From: Psychrobacillus sp. INOP01
GTDB taxonomy: Bacteria > Bacillota > Bacilli > Bacillales_A > Planococcaceae
Assembly (NCBI RefSeq): GCF_018140925.1
Contig: NZ_CP073315.1
Coordinates: forward strand, 1,488,001 to 1,552,000
Direction: 5' to 3'
DNA length: 64,000 nt
Position numbers and translations under genes: made by a program. Below the pieces are notes generated by a model, which did not search any database, had not been told where the DNA came from, and saw only the letters and a program-made list of their open reading frames with translations. Positions within the stretch are counted from its first letter, which is position 1. Every line of letters starts with the position of its first letter. This document shows, in pieces, positions 15,834-24,480 of the stretch.

Positions 15834-16550
15834 ATGTCAACTGGATTAGATTACTTTAAAAAAGTTTACGATGTCGTACCAGGTTGGGTTCAAAAAATGC
15901 ATGATTATAACCCGGCGATGTTAGATCATTACACAGCATTACGTGGGGCAGCAATGGCTGAAGGAGTACTTTCAGTAAAGGAAAAAGATATTTTACTAGT
16001 TGGTATTAACTCTGCTCGACATTATGCACGAAGCATGGTTTATCACACAAAAGGTGCAATAGATGGTGGTGCTACACTTGAAGAATTGGCTGAGTATTTA
16101 CTTGTAGCCTATAACTACGGTGGAGAGAAAGCATTACAAATCGGTCTTCAATCCTTTGAATATGCACTTGAGCTAACTGGCACCCAAGTTGAAAAGATTT
16201 CACACGATGCAACAGCTACTGATATTGTTCGTTATTACGCACAATTTGCTTCAACTGACGATAGTAAAGATTACTATGAACAGATTCTATCTCTTTTTGT
16301 ATCCGAAGATGAAAACGCTTTAACTAATAAATTACTAGCATCAAACGTAGTCGATGAACAAATGAAATACATTTTAATGACCGGTATTTACACGACAGTG
16401 TTAAAGAATATAGAAACAGATTACTGGGCAACAAAAACACGTGAAAAAGGCGTGGAGGAACCTCGCTTAGCGGAACTTGGATACATTTGTCTTTTGACAG
16501 CAGGTATCCCTTCCTGGTTTGAAATCAGTGATGCACTTATCCAAAAATAA
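15834..16550 (+). CDS. carboxymuconolactone decarboxylase-family protein, long form
   Basis: A 238-residue all-helical protein of the CMD/AhpD superfamily. The N-terminal half has the family pattern LTVKEKD-like (LSVKEKDILLVGINSARHYARSMVYHTKGAIDGGAT), in which the AhpD CxxC motif is replaced by ARSM, so it is not a peroxidase of the AhpD type. The C-terminal half looks like a second helical repeat. Canonical PcaC is about 130 residues, so this is a double-length variant. Start ATG at 15834 was chosen for its AAGGAG; an upstream in-frame start would run through the terminator hairpin. It shares its family with the gene at 21184. Confidence 0.8.
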   Translation: MSTGLDYFKKVYDVVPGWVQKMHDYNPAMLDHYTALRGAAMAEGVLSVKEKDILLVGINSARHYARSMVYHTKGAIDGGATLEELAEYLLVAYNYGGEKALQIGLQSFEYALELTGTQVEKISHDATATDIVRYYAQFASTDDSKDYYEQILSLFVSEDENALTNKLLASNVVDEQMKYILMTGIYTTVLKNIETDYWATKTREKGVEEPRLAELGYICLLTAGIPSWFEISDALIQK

Positions 16551-16564
16551 CGGAGTGAAAAAAT

Positions 16565-17251
16565 ATGAAGATTTATAATTCAGCCGAAGAGGCACTTGAT
16601 TGTGTCCAAACTGGTCAAACAATTATGGTAGGCGGCTTTGGTCTTGTAGGTGGTCCTCTCACATTAATTGATACTTTAGTAGAACTTGATGTTAAAGACT
16701 TAACGATTATTAGTAATAATCTCGGTGAACAAGGTAAAGGCTTAGGGAAATTACTAGAACAAAAGAAAGTAAAAAAAGCGATAGGCTCTTATTTCACTGG
16801 AAATCGGGATGTAGGCGATGCCTTCCAGCGTGGTGAAATCGAGATTGAGCTTTTGCCACAGGGGACACTTGCAGAATCTATTCGGGCTGGTGGCGCCGGG
16901 ATTGCTGGGTATTATACAAAGACTTCTTTTGGCACTAATTTAGCTAAAGGTAAAGAAACCAAAGTGTTTAAAGGCGAGGAATACGTTCTTGAAGAAGCAT
17001 TGCAGGCAGATGTAGCCATTATTCGTGCTTATAAAGCAGATACATTAGGCAATCTAGTGTATTACAAAACAGCGCGCAACTTCAACCCACTCATGGCAAC
17101 AGCTGCTAAAACAGTGATTGTTGAAGTGGAAGAAATAGTAGAAGCTGGCGAACTAAAAAGTGATGAAATCGCTACACCCCACCTGTTTGTTGATCGCGTT
17201 ATCCTTGCGAAAAAGATTTTGACAAAGGAAGGTGTCATCGAACATGGCTAA
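16565..17251 (+). CDS. 3-oxoacid CoA-transferase subunit A
   Basis: A 228-residue class I CoA-transferase alpha subunit. It begins [30 protein letters not shown], containing the glycine-rich CoA-binding signature, and has FTGNRDV and [16 protein letters not shown] typical of AtoD/ScoA/PcaI. With subunit B it moves CoA from succinyl-CoA or acetyl-CoA to a 3-oxoacid such as acetoacetate or 3-oxoadipate. GGAGTG lies before the ATG. Its 3' end overlaps subunit B by eight bases. Confidence 0.92.
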   Translation: MKIYNSAEEALDCVQTGQTIMVGGFGLVGGPLTLIDTLVELDVKDLTIISNNLGEQGKGLGKLLEQKKVKKAIGSYFTGNRDVGDAFQRGEIEIELLPQGTLAESIRAGGAGIAGYYTKTSFGTNLAKGKETKVFKGEEYVLEEALQADVAIIRAYKADTLGNLVYYKTARNFNPLMATAAKTVIVEVEEIVEAGELKSDEIATPHLFVDRVILAKKILTKEGVIEHG

Positions 17252-17879
17252 TCCAATTCAAGAAGCTATCGCCAAGCGTGCTGCCAGGGAATTAGAGCAA
17301 GGGCAAATTGTTAACTTAGGCATTGGAATTCCAACACTTGTGGCCAATTATGTAGAACAAAACCATGTTTACTTACACACGGAAAACGGGATGCTTGGTG
17401 TCGAGGATGTTACCGAGGAAGATATTGATCCGAATATCGTTAACGCAGGCAAATTTGCTGTTGGAGAAGCTGTTGGAGCCTCTTACTTTGATAGCGCTGC
17501 ATCCTTTGCAATGATTCGTGGCGGTCACGTGGACGTAGCAATTTTAGGAGTACTACAAGTAGATGAACACGCTCGTATCGCCAATTGGGCAGTACCTGGA
17601 AAAAACATTATAGGTGTAGGCGGCGCAATGGATTTACTAGTTGGTGCTCGCAAGGTCATTGTAACGACCACTCATACATCCAAGGATGGAAAAAGTAAAA
17701 TTTTGAAGGAATGTAATTACCCTATTACCTCCACACGTAGTGTAGATACAATTATTACGGATTTAGCAGTTTTTAAATACATCGATGGTCAATTACACTT
17801 AATTGAATTAATGCCAGGGGTCGATTTAGAAACAGTAGAAGCTAATACAGAAGCTACATTTATAAATAGCTTGAAATAA
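17244..17879 (+). CDS. 3-oxoacid CoA-transferase subunit B
   Basis: A 211-residue class I CoA-transferase beta subunit (AtoA/ScoB/PcaJ). [13 protein letters not shown] precedes the catalytic TENGMLG, whose Glu forms the covalent glutamyl-CoA intermediate at about residue 50. [10 protein letters not shown] and [17 protein letters not shown] are also conserved. I place the start at the ATG at 17244 rather than an in-frame GTG four codons upstream, which abuts the GGAAGG ribosome binding site. It overlaps subunit A by eight bases, so the subunits are translationally coupled. Confidence 0.92.
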   Translation: MANPIQEAIAKRAARELEQGQIVNLGIGIPTLVANYVEQNHVYLHTENGMLGVEDVTEEDIDPNIVNAGKFAVGEAVGASYFDSAASFAMIRGGHVDVAILGVLQVDEHARIANWAVPGKNIIGVGGAMDLLVGARKVIVTTTHTSKDGKSKILKECNYPITSTRSVDTIITDLAVFKYIDGQLHLIELMPGVDLETVEANTEATFINSLK

Positions 17880-17891
17880 GGAGGAATCATC

Positions 17892-19085
17892 ATGAAGGAA
17901 GTAGTAATTGTAGAAGGCGTTCGTACTGCAATTGGAAAGCTTGGCGGCTCATTAATGACTCAGACCGCTGACTACATGGGTGCTGCCGTTATAAAAGAAC
18001 TATTGGCTCGCACACAAATTGACCCTAATGAAGTGGATGAAGTTATCTTAGGTCAAGCAAAACAAAGTGCTGATCAGTCTAATGTTGCTCGCCTTGCTTC
18101 ATTACGTGCGGATATCCCACTTGAAGTACCCGGTTACACGGTGCATCGTCAATGTGGTTCTGGCTTACAATCCATTAATAATGCTGCACAGCAGATTGCG
18201 CTTGGATTAAGCGACGTTATTATTGCTGGTGGTACAGAATCTATGAGTACAGCACCCTACTATATTCGCGATGCTAGGTACGGGCTAAATGTTGGAAATA
18301 GCCAAATTTTAGATCCAAATACAGAAAGTCAGCCTGGCTCTCAACCAGAATCCTACGGGCTAAAAACAATGGGCGAAACAGCTGAAAACTTAGCTGAAAA
18401 GTACTCCATTTCCCGTGAAGCACAAGATGCATTTGCGTATCAAAGCCAAGTTCGTACTGAAAATGCTATTAAAAACGGCTTCTTTGAAAAACAAATTGTC
18501 CCTTACGAGATTAAAGCACGTAAAACAACTGAAATATTTAAGGTCGATGAGCACCCACGTTTGACACCTCTAGAAAAGCTAGCTACTTTAAAACCTGTTT
18601 TCCGCGAGGGTGGATCTGTAACTGCCGCTAACGCTAGCGGTCGTAATGATGGAGCTGCAGCCCTTCTAGTAATGTCAAAAGAAAAAGCCGAAGAGCTAGG
18701 TCTTCAGCCAAAGGTTAAAATCATCGCCCAGGCAGCAGCTGGTGTAGATCCATCTATCATGGGTATCGGTCCTGTTCCAGCAACACGAAAAGCATTAAAA
18801 CAAGCTGGGCTTTCCATAGATGACATTGATGTGATAGAACTAAATGAAGCCTTCGCTTCCCAATCACTGGCCGTTATAGAAGAATTAGGCTTAGATCAAA
18901 GCAAAGTAAATCCTAACGGTGGGGCTATCGCAATGGGACATCCCATTGGTGCAACTGGGGCTATTTTAATGACAAAGCTTATCCATGAATTAGAGCGTAC
19001 AGGCAAGCGATATGGTTTAGTTACACTATGTATCGCCGGCGGACTTGGCATAACAACAATTGTTGAAAATTGCCAAGCAAAATAA
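17892..19085 (+). CDS. acetyl-CoA C-acyltransferase (thiolase)
   Basis: A 397-residue thiolase. The acylated cysteine sits in HRQCGSGLQS at about residue 90, the NEAFASQ box at about 319, GGAIAMGHPIGATGA with the catalytic His at about 350, and the second active-site Cys in CIAGGLG near 380 (CxGGGxG in most relatives). It cleaves 3-oxoacyl-CoA to acetyl-CoA and a shortened acyl-CoA, or runs in reverse. With the adjacent CoA-transferase it forms a complete 3-oxoacid to acetyl-CoA module. GGAGG is 8 bases before the ATG and a terminator follows. Confidence 0.94.
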   Translation: MKEVVIVEGVRTAIGKLGGSLMTQTADYMGAAVIKELLARTQIDPNEVDEVILGQAKQSADQSNVARLASLRADIPLEVPGYTVHRQCGSGLQSINNAAQQIALGLSDVIIAGGTESMSTAPYYIRDARYGLNVGNSQILDPNTESQPGSQPESYGLKTMGETAENLAEKYSISREAQDAFAYQSQVRTENAIKNGFFEKQIVPYEIKARKTTEIFKVDEHPRLTPLEKLATLKPVFREGGSVTAANASGRNDGAAALLVMSKEKAEELGLQPKVKIIAQAAAGVDPSIMGIGPVPATRKALKQAGLSIDDIDVIELNEAFASQSLAVIEELGLDQSKVNPNGGAIAMGHPIGATGAILMTKLIHELERTGKRYGLVTLCIAGGLGITTIVENCQAK

Positions 19086-19118
19086 AAAGAAAATTCTTCT
19101 AAGAGAATTTTCTTTTTA
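19085..19118 (+). terminator. terminator after the thiolase gene
   Basis: AAAAAGAAAATTCTT and AAGAGAATTTTCTTTTT pair directly after the thiolase stop codon. Confidence 0.8.
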
Positions 19119-19163
19119 TGGACAAATGTAAACGCTTTAATATCAAGAACAATTTTAGTAAAC

Positions 19164-19484
19164 TTATTTAGCTATTTTTTCTAAATATCTTTTCTGTGCA
19201 GATTTTAAAGCGACTATAACTGCTCCACTCGAAGGGGCCATATAATGCTCTTCAATACGCTCGATTAAAATGTTGATATCCATCGTGAAGTCAAAATTTA
19301 TTAACATCCGTTTAAAGAAATTTTGCGCTAACTCAGTTATGAATGTAAATTCTGCATCCACTATTTTATGCGTTAGTTTATCAATTTCTAACACAATACC
19401 TGCGTGTTTATAGATTTCGTACATAGCTGTACCTTGTGGCGCTTTTGCATATGCAGTTACTAATAAAGTATTTAATTGTTGCAT
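19164..19484 (-). CDS. DUF3870 domain protein
   Basis: A 106-residue cytoplasmic protein resembling the DUF3870 family: VLEIDKLTHKIVDAEFTFITELAQNFF in the middle and SSGAVIVALKSAQKRYLEKI at the end. Members are small proteins of unknown function that often sit beside acetoacetate or amino-acid catabolic genes. It is transcribed opposite to its neighbours, within the catabolic cluster between the thiolase and the AtoE gene. GGAGG precedes the ATG. It might sense or regulate a cluster metabolite, but that is a guess. Confidence 0.7.
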   Translation of the reverse strand: MQQLNTLLVTAYAKAPQGTAMYEIYKHAGIVLEIDKLTHKIVDAEFTFITELAQNFFKRMLINFDFTMDINILIERIEEHYMAPSSGAVIVALKSAQKRYLEKIAK

Positions 19485-19639
19485 AAATAGGACCTCCGTT
19501 AATTTAAACTAGATACATTTTAGCATAGTTATTTCGGAAAATAGGCATTGTTATGCAAATAAGATTAAAATGTTCAAATTACAAAAAATTTATATGGGAG
19601 TAATTGTTGCTTATTAAACAATTTTAGGGGGATTTTATA

Positions 19640-20971
19640 ATGGAAAGATTAACTAATTTCTTCACTTCAGTGATGAAGAAGTATTTGCCAGATCCATTCG
19701 TGTTTGCGATTGGTTTAACAATTTTAACTTTTATCTTAGCACTTTTAATTGAGGATATTTCATTCCTCAATTTAACAACTTCATGGGGTGACGGCTTTTG
19801 GAACCTTTTAGCCTTCACTACACAAATGGCTGTCATTTTAGCAATGGGTTATGTACTTGCAACAGCACCAATTACTGACCGCTTCTTGAATAAGATTGCC
19901 AGCATGGTGCATACACCAAAAACGGCAATTATTGTAGCTACACTTGTAGGTGGAATCGGGAGTTACTTGAACTGGGGATTCGGACTAGTAATCGGTGGAA
20001 TTATCGCTAAAAAATTAGCATTAAAGGTTAAAGGTGTCCATTATCCATTAATTATCGCTGCAGCATACTCTGGTTTCACATTTTATGGATTAGGTTTCTC
20101 TGCTTCTATTCCAATTTTAATCTCAACACCAGGACATTTCTTAGAAGAGAATATGGGACTTATCGCTTTATCTGAAACTATTTTTAGCTTACCAATGATT
20201 CTTACAACTATTTTCTTATTAATCACATTACCACTATTCAATGCTATGCTACATCCAAAAGACGCAAAAAATGTGAAAGAAATAGATCCTACTTTACACT
20301 CAGATACGAAAAAGTTAAAAGTAAATGTATTGGAAGAAAATACATTCGCTAACAAATTAAACAATAGCCGTATTCTTTCTTATGTGATTGGTGGCCTAGG
20401 TCTTGTTTACGTGATAATTCATTTCTCTAATGGAAAGTCATTAGACTTAAATATTCTTAACTTTATTATCTTATTTGTAGGAATTATTTTACTTGGTACA
20501 CCTGCAAAATATACAGAGCATTTATCAGATGGTATCAAAACAGTATCAGGTATCATTCTTCAATTCCCATTCTATGCTGGTATTATGGCAATCATGGCTG
20601 CTTCTGGCTTAGTAGATACAATTGCAAAGGTATTCGTTGATATCTCCACTCAGCATTCATTACCGTTCTGGGGCTTGATTAGTTCTTTCTTCATTAACTT
20701 CTTTGCACCATCTGCAGGCGGTCACTGGGCAGTACAAGGACCTTTCATGATCGATGCAGCAAAAGCATTAGGAGCTTCACTTGGAGAGACTTCCATGTCC
20801 GTTATGCTTGGTAATGCTTGGAATGACTTAGTACAGCCATTCTGGATTTTACCAGCACTAGCACTATCTCGTTTAAAACTAAAAGACATTATGGGCTTCT
20901 TAGTAATGATTATGTTTTATGTTGGAATTGTTTATATCGTTGCTACACTAGCTTGGTCTTACCTTGGCTAA
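19640..20971 (+). CDS. atoE: short-chain fatty acid transporter AtoE
   Basis: A 443-residue membrane transporter with about twelve hydrophobic helices. The N-terminus MERLTNFFTSVMKKYLPDPFVFAIGLT, the segment SYLNWGFGLVIGGIIAKKLA and the late SAGGHWAVQGPFM and GNAWNDLVQPFWILPALAL are typical of the AtoE family, which imports short-chain fatty acids such as butyrate or acetoacetate. This gives the catabolic cluster an uptake system for a small carboxylate. GGGGG precedes the ATG by nine bases. It begins a second plus-strand transcript after the DUF3870 gene. Confidence 0.93.
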   Translation: MERLTNFFTSVMKKYLPDPFVFAIGLTILTFILALLIEDISFLNLTTSWGDGFWNLLAFTTQMAVILAMGYVLATAPITDRFLNKIASMVHTPKTAIIVATLVGGIGSYLNWGFGLVIGGIIAKKLALKVKGVHYPLIIAAAYSGFTFYGLGFSASIPILISTPGHFLEENMGLIALSETIFSLPMILTTIFLLITLPLFNAMLHPKDAKNVKEIDPTLHSDTKKLKVNVLEENTFANKLNNSRILSYVIGGLGLVYVIIHFSNGKSLDLNILNFIILFVGIILLGTPAKYTEHLSDGIKTVSGIILQFPFYAGIMAIMAASGLVDTIAKVFVDISTQHSLPFWGLISSFFINFFAPSAGGHWAVQGPFMIDAAKALGASLGETSMSVMLGNAWNDLVQPFWILPALALSRLKLKDIMGFLVMIMFYVGIVYIVATLAWSYLG

Positions 20972-20986
20972 AAAAGTGAAACTTCA

Positions 20987-21029
20987 ATCAATGGGGGTTT
21001 TCTTCATCCCCACTGATTGTTAGTTGAAC
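20987..21029 (+). terminator. hairpin after atoE, left end of a dispersed repeat
   Basis: CAATCAATGGGG and CCCCACTGATTG pair around a GTTTTCTTCAT loop. There is no strong T-tract. The right arm is also the beginning of the repeat shared with 57986-58036. Confidence 0.5.
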
Positions 21030-21125
21030 CATTCGGGCTTTTACGGGCAGTTGATCTCCCACATACGATTTATTACTTCGGTCAATACTTGAAGTGGAAG
21101 TCTTACTGCCCGTTATTGCGGGATA
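21011..21125 (+). repeat. structured dispersed repeat, long copy
   Basis: The first 52 bases, beginning CACTGATTGTTAGTTGAACC, are almost identical to 57986-58036. Here the element continues: ACGGGCAGT near 21043 pairs with ACTGCCCGT near 21105, and GATCTCCCAC faces GTGGAAGTC within, so the whole can fold into a long stem. It is non-coding and lies in the leader between atoE and the following decarboxylase-family gene. Confidence 0.6.
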
Positions 21126-21131
21126 AGAATC

Positions 21132-21163
21132 GAGCCTTTGTTTTCATAACATGGGCTCTTTTC
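21132..21163 (+). terminator. terminator-like hairpin just upstream of a decarboxylase-family gene
   Basis: GAGCC and GGGCTC pair around a 16-base loop followed by TTTTC, nine bases before the TGGAGG ribosome binding site of the next gene. As with the 15690-15815 leader, a terminator sits immediately before a gene it could attenuate. Confidence 0.45.
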
Positions 21164-21183
21164 ATTTAAATGGAGGTTTCGTT

Positions 21184-21786
21184 ATGCACTCTTTACTTAA
21201 GGATTCTCATCTATCTAAAAAAGAAAAGTCATTACTATTAGTAGGTTTATTTGCCGCTCGTCGAGAGGAACAGGCAATGCTTCACTTTACAGAGGTGGCT
21301 ATTAATGCCGGTAATACGGTCAATGAAATTGCTGAACTAATTTCTGCTGCTATTATTTCTCGTGGAATCCCAACTTGGTTATCGGGTATCGAGGCTATTT
21401 CTAAAGCAATTGAACTAACAGGGAAAGCTGAATCTACAAAAGAACCAGAAAACATATCTGCTTTTTCTACTCAAGAAGAGTGTGTAAGCTACTATCAATC
21501 AGAATTTGAACAGCTTCCAAAATGGATAGCCTATTTAGTAGAATATGCACCAGATACACTATTAAAGTATAGCAATTTACGCACTACCTCCCTTAGTGAT
21601 GGCATCGTTTCTCGTTTCTTAAAGGAACTACTTTTATACGCAATTAACATTTGCGATCAATATCCAAAAGGCATTGATATTCACAAGACAAACGCTATTC
21701 AATTAGGTGCAACAGATGAAGTACTACAGGATACTCGAACCATCTGCATTTACGTGGTAGGTATCCAGGCCATTTTTAATGATTAA
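21184..21786 (+). CDS. carboxymuconolactone decarboxylase-family protein, second copy
   Basis: A 200-residue CMD/AhpD-superfamily protein related to the gene at 15834. The pattern LSKKEKSLLLVGLFAARREEQAMLHFTEVAINAG replaces the usual CxxC by REEQ, so peroxidase activity is unlikely. Its C-terminal half again looks like a second helical unit (YYQSEFEQLPKWIAYLVEYAPDTLLKYSNL). Compared with the other copy the two halves appear in a swapped order, N-terminal CMD core first and YxxxF...W...APxxLxxY motif second. The ATG at 21184 has TGGAGG eight bases upstream. Perhaps the two paralogues form a heteromer. Confidence 0.72.
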   Translation: MHSLLKDSHLSKKEKSLLLVGLFAARREEQAMLHFTEVAINAGNTVNEIAELISAAIISRGIPTWLSGIEAISKAIELTGKAESTKEPENISAFSTQEECVSYYQSEFEQLPKWIAYLVEYAPDTLLKYSNLRTTSLSDGIVSRFLKELLLYAINICDQYPKGIDIHKTNAIQLGATDEVLQDTRTICIYVVGIQAIFND

Positions 21787-21800
21787 GGAGATGTGATCTT

Positions 21801-22688
21801 TTGAAGCATGTATGTATAATTGGTGGTGGCTTTATGGGGACTGCCCTGACTAAGTATTTTTTGAAAGCTCATATCAAGGTATCGCTATACGAAGGTTTTA
21901 CAGCACGTCGTCAGGAATTAATGGCAGATGAAGCTTTTCAGGAAGTACACTTTTTAGAAACAATAGAGGAATGTAAAGAAGTAGATTTTATTATTGAGGC
22001 AATTACAGAAAATTTACAAGCAAAGCAACAGCTATTCGAAAGGATAGAAGATTACTTTCCTAGTTCTACTACCTTTTGTACAAATACATCCAGCTATCTA
22101 ATTAGTTCTATTGCAGAAAACGTTAAAGATAAGGAAAGAGTGATTGGCACGCATTTCTTTTCACCAGCACATATCACTCCTTTAGTAGAAGTTGTGCCAA
22201 GCGCTTTCACGGATGCTCATCATATTGAAAAAACAATGACCTTTCTACAATCCATTGATAAAAAGCCCGTACTACTTAAAAAAGAAATTCAAGGGTTTGT
22301 GGCTAACCGTCTTCAAAGTGCACTTTCACGAGAGGCAATGTCACTAGTTCAAAATGGTATTGTTTCACCAGAAGAACTTGATTTCATTGCTAAATGGAGT
22401 TTGGGGATTCGATTAGCCAACACTGGTCCTCTCGAACAGCGAGATATTAATGGGCTTGATACGCATATGGCCATTGTGAAATATGTTTATCCAACTCTCG
22501 AAAATAGTATTGAACCATTATCAATTCATAAACAACTAATAGAAGACAAACGATTCGGCACGAAGACTAATGAAGGTTTTTATGATTGGTCCAAAACCGA
22601 CACACAACAATATCTGGCCGATAAAGATGAGGTTCTATTAAATATTATTAGAGCTGTGTCAGCTCAGGATGAAGAGGTGGGTAAATAA
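21801..22688 (+). CDS. 3-hydroxyacyl-CoA dehydrogenase family protein
   Basis: A 295-residue NAD-dependent dehydrogenase. The Rossmann loop is IIGGGFMGTAL at residues 6-16, EAITENLQAKQQLF and TNTSSYLISSIA follow, and GTHFFSPAHITPLVEVV holds the catalytic His near residue 118. The C-terminal domain begins GFVANRLQSALSREAM. Length fits both short bacterial 3-hydroxybutyryl-CoA dehydrogenases and the related L-carnitine or L-gulonate 3-dehydrogenases that act on free hydroxy acids. The start is TTG, 11 bases after AAGGAG. It adjoins the next gene with no gap. Confidence 0.88.
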   Translation: MKHVCIIGGGFMGTALTKYFLKAHIKVSLYEGFTARRQELMADEAFQEVHFLETIEECKEVDFIIEAITENLQAKQQLFERIEDYFPSSTTFCTNTSSYLISSIAENVKDKERVIGTHFFSPAHITPLVEVVPSAFTDAHHIEKTMTFLQSIDKKPVLLKKEIQGFVANRLQSALSREAMSLVQNGIVSPEELDFIAKWSLGIRLANTGPLEQRDINGLDTHMAIVKYVYPTLENSIEPLSIHKQLIEDKRFGTKTNEGFYDWSKTDTQQYLADKDEVLLNIIRAVSAQDEEVGK

Positions 22689-23732
22689 ATGCATTACAAA
22701 GCACTAGTGAAAAATACAGCAGCTCAAAAGGATGTAAAATTTGAAACATACGAAATGCCTGCTTTAGAACCCCATCAAAGCTTATTGAAAGTAAACGCTG
22801 TGGGCATATGTGGCAGTGATTTACATATGTATGATGGACATGGTGGCTATGATTGGGTAACCTATCCTCTTGTATTAGGACATGAAGTGACTGGTAAAGT
22901 AGTTGCAGTTGCTGAAGGTGAAATCCCTATACAGCGTATGGTCATTAACCCGTATAAAAGCTGTGGCGAATGTGAATTCTGCCTTGCAGGTGAAAGTAAT
23001 CGCTGTGATTTCGATGATTATAAATATTTAAAAACACCAACGGAAGCATTACGTTATGGCTTTCGCGAACCGGGTGGAATGGCGGAATACATGGTTGTGG
23101 ACAACAAAAATTTAATCCCCATCCCGGATGAAGTAACGGATGAGGTTGCTGCAATCTCAGAGGCGCTAGCCGTTAGCTATACCGCTGTGCTGAAAATAGA
23201 AAACTTTGCGAAAAAGTCGATTCTAGTAATTGGTCCAGGACCGATTGGCTTAGGTGCAGCAGCTATCTTAGTCGGATCTGGTAATTTACAAGTGATGATG
23301 TTAGGCACTGCTGTTGATAAAGATCGGCTTCAGCTTGCTAAAGACATTGGCGTTTCCCAGGTTTATGAAAATGCAGAGGATATACCACATGAACAGTTCA
23401 AAGGTTTTGACGCTATTATTGACTGTTCTGGTCATCCGACTATTCCAAATACAGCACTTCGTCTTTTAAAACGAGGTGGCGAACTCATCTTAGTTGGTAT
23501 TAATCCTGCTAGTTTTTCTGTTCCGATGGATCAAATCGTACGTGGGGAAATTAGTATAAAAGGAAGCTATGGCATTACCCAATCAAATTATGAAGCCGTA
23601 TTATCGCTTGCAGCAGATGCCCACTACCCTTTTCAAAAACTAATTGCAAAAACAGTACCATTTAAGGAATGTTTATATGGCTTTGAAAGTGCGTTAAATA
23701 AGGCGACAGGTAAAGTCGTTATTAAAATGTAA
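22689..23732 (+). CDS. zinc-dependent medium-chain alcohol dehydrogenase
   Basis: A 347-residue MDR-family enzyme. Catalytic zinc ligands are in GICGSDLHMYDGH and LGHEVTGKV, and the structural zinc site has its cysteines in SCGECEFCLAGESNRCDF (about residues 93-110). NAD-binding GPGPIGLGAA is at about residue 180. It resembles L-threonine 3-, sorbitol or 2,3-butanediol dehydrogenases. In this cluster it could oxidise a secondary alcohol to the ketone acted on by downstream steps. The ATG directly follows the upstream stop codon; GAGGTGG within the previous gene is the ribosome binding site. Confidence 0.88.
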   Translation: MHYKALVKNTAAQKDVKFETYEMPALEPHQSLLKVNAVGICGSDLHMYDGHGGYDWVTYPLVLGHEVTGKVVAVAEGEIPIQRMVINPYKSCGECEFCLAGESNRCDFDDYKYLKTPTEALRYGFREPGGMAEYMVVDNKNLIPIPDEVTDEVAAISEALAVSYTAVLKIENFAKKSILVIGPGPIGLGAAAILVGSGNLQVMMLGTAVDKDRLQLAKDIGVSQVYENAEDIPHEQFKGFDAIIDCSGHPTIPNTALRLLKRGGELILVGINPASFSVPMDQIVRGEISIKGSYGITQSNYEAVLSLAADAHYPFQKLIAKTVPFKECLYGFESALNKATGKVVIKM

Positions 23733-23744
23733 GGAGGAATTTAC

Positions 23745-24425
23745 ATGAAACTTGTTGATTTATCTTTAGAAATTTATGATGGACTTCGCTCATATACATC
23801 ACATCCACCAATCGCTATTGCAGAGGAATCTACTTTTGAAAATTCCGGTCATCGCTATGTGGCTCCCTGTGAAGGTTTTGAGTCTCGGATGCTAAAAATG
23901 TCCGATCATAGTGGTACGCATATTGATGCACCATTACATTTTATGCGTGATGGCGAATCTACCTCTGATATGGACCTAACTAAAGCCTATGGAGAAGCTG
24001 TACTATTAGATGTGTCCGATTTTAAAGATCCTTTTCAAGCAGTTACGCGTGAAATGCTGGAGGAAGCTGAAAAACGCCAAGGTATTACTGTCCAGCCTAA
24101 TGATATTGTCCTCACACGCACTCGTAAGCTTGCATGGGGAGAAGGCTCCTTTTATGAAGAACATGCCTTTGCCCCTTGTGCTGGTGACTGGCTAGTAGAA
24201 AAACAAGTAAAATGTATTGGATTAGATCTAGCAAATATCGATGTTCACGACAATATGATGCGCGAAGTTCATTTAAAGCTATTAAGTGTCCCTATTTATA
24301 TAGTAGAAAACTTAGTCAATTTACATCAACTTCCATTAAATGAACGCTTCACATTTATGGCATTGCCACTCAATCTAAAAAATGCAACAGCTTCACCTGT
24401 TCGTGCTGTAGCGTTTATAAAATAA
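23745..24425 (+). CDS. metal-dependent cyclase-family hydrolase
   Basis: A 226-residue protein of the cyclase family that includes kynurenine formamidase and isatin hydrolase. The metal-binding signature HSGTHIDAPLHF is at about residues 50-61, with a further ligand in GLDLANIDVHDN. These enzymes hydrolyse amides, lactams or possibly cyclic diketones using zinc or manganese. It ends the catabolic cluster, with GGAGG before the ATG, and suggests hydrolytic ring opening as part of the pathway. Confidence 0.87.
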   Translation: MKLVDLSLEIYDGLRSYTSHPPIAIAEESTFENSGHRYVAPCEGFESRMLKMSDHSGTHIDAPLHFMRDGESTSDMDLTKAYGEAVLLDVSDFKDPFQAVTREMLEEAEKRQGITVQPNDIVLTRTRKLAWGEGSFYEEHAFAPCAGDWLVEKQVKCIGLDLANIDVHDNMMREVHLKLLSVPIYIVENLVNLHQLPLNERFTFMALPLNLKNATASPVRAVAFIK

Positions 24426-24433
24426 GATCACTT

Positions 24434-24469
24434 TTAGAGTACTCTTTCTTTATAGAAAGAGTACTCTAA
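24434..24469 (+). terminator. perfect 15-bp hairpin closing the catabolic cluster
   Basis: TTAGAGTACTCTTTC and GAAAGAGTACTCTAA are perfect complements around a TTTATA loop, nine bases after the cyclase stop codon. There is no long T-tract, so it may be a terminator or an mRNA-stabilising end. Confidence 0.7.
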
Positions 24470-24480
24470 TTACGTTATTA

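Noticed and set aside
20987-21163. Known riboswitch in the leader before the second CMD-family gene
   Set aside because: No consensus of a riboswitch class I know is present, and the core is a dispersed repeat also found at 57986.
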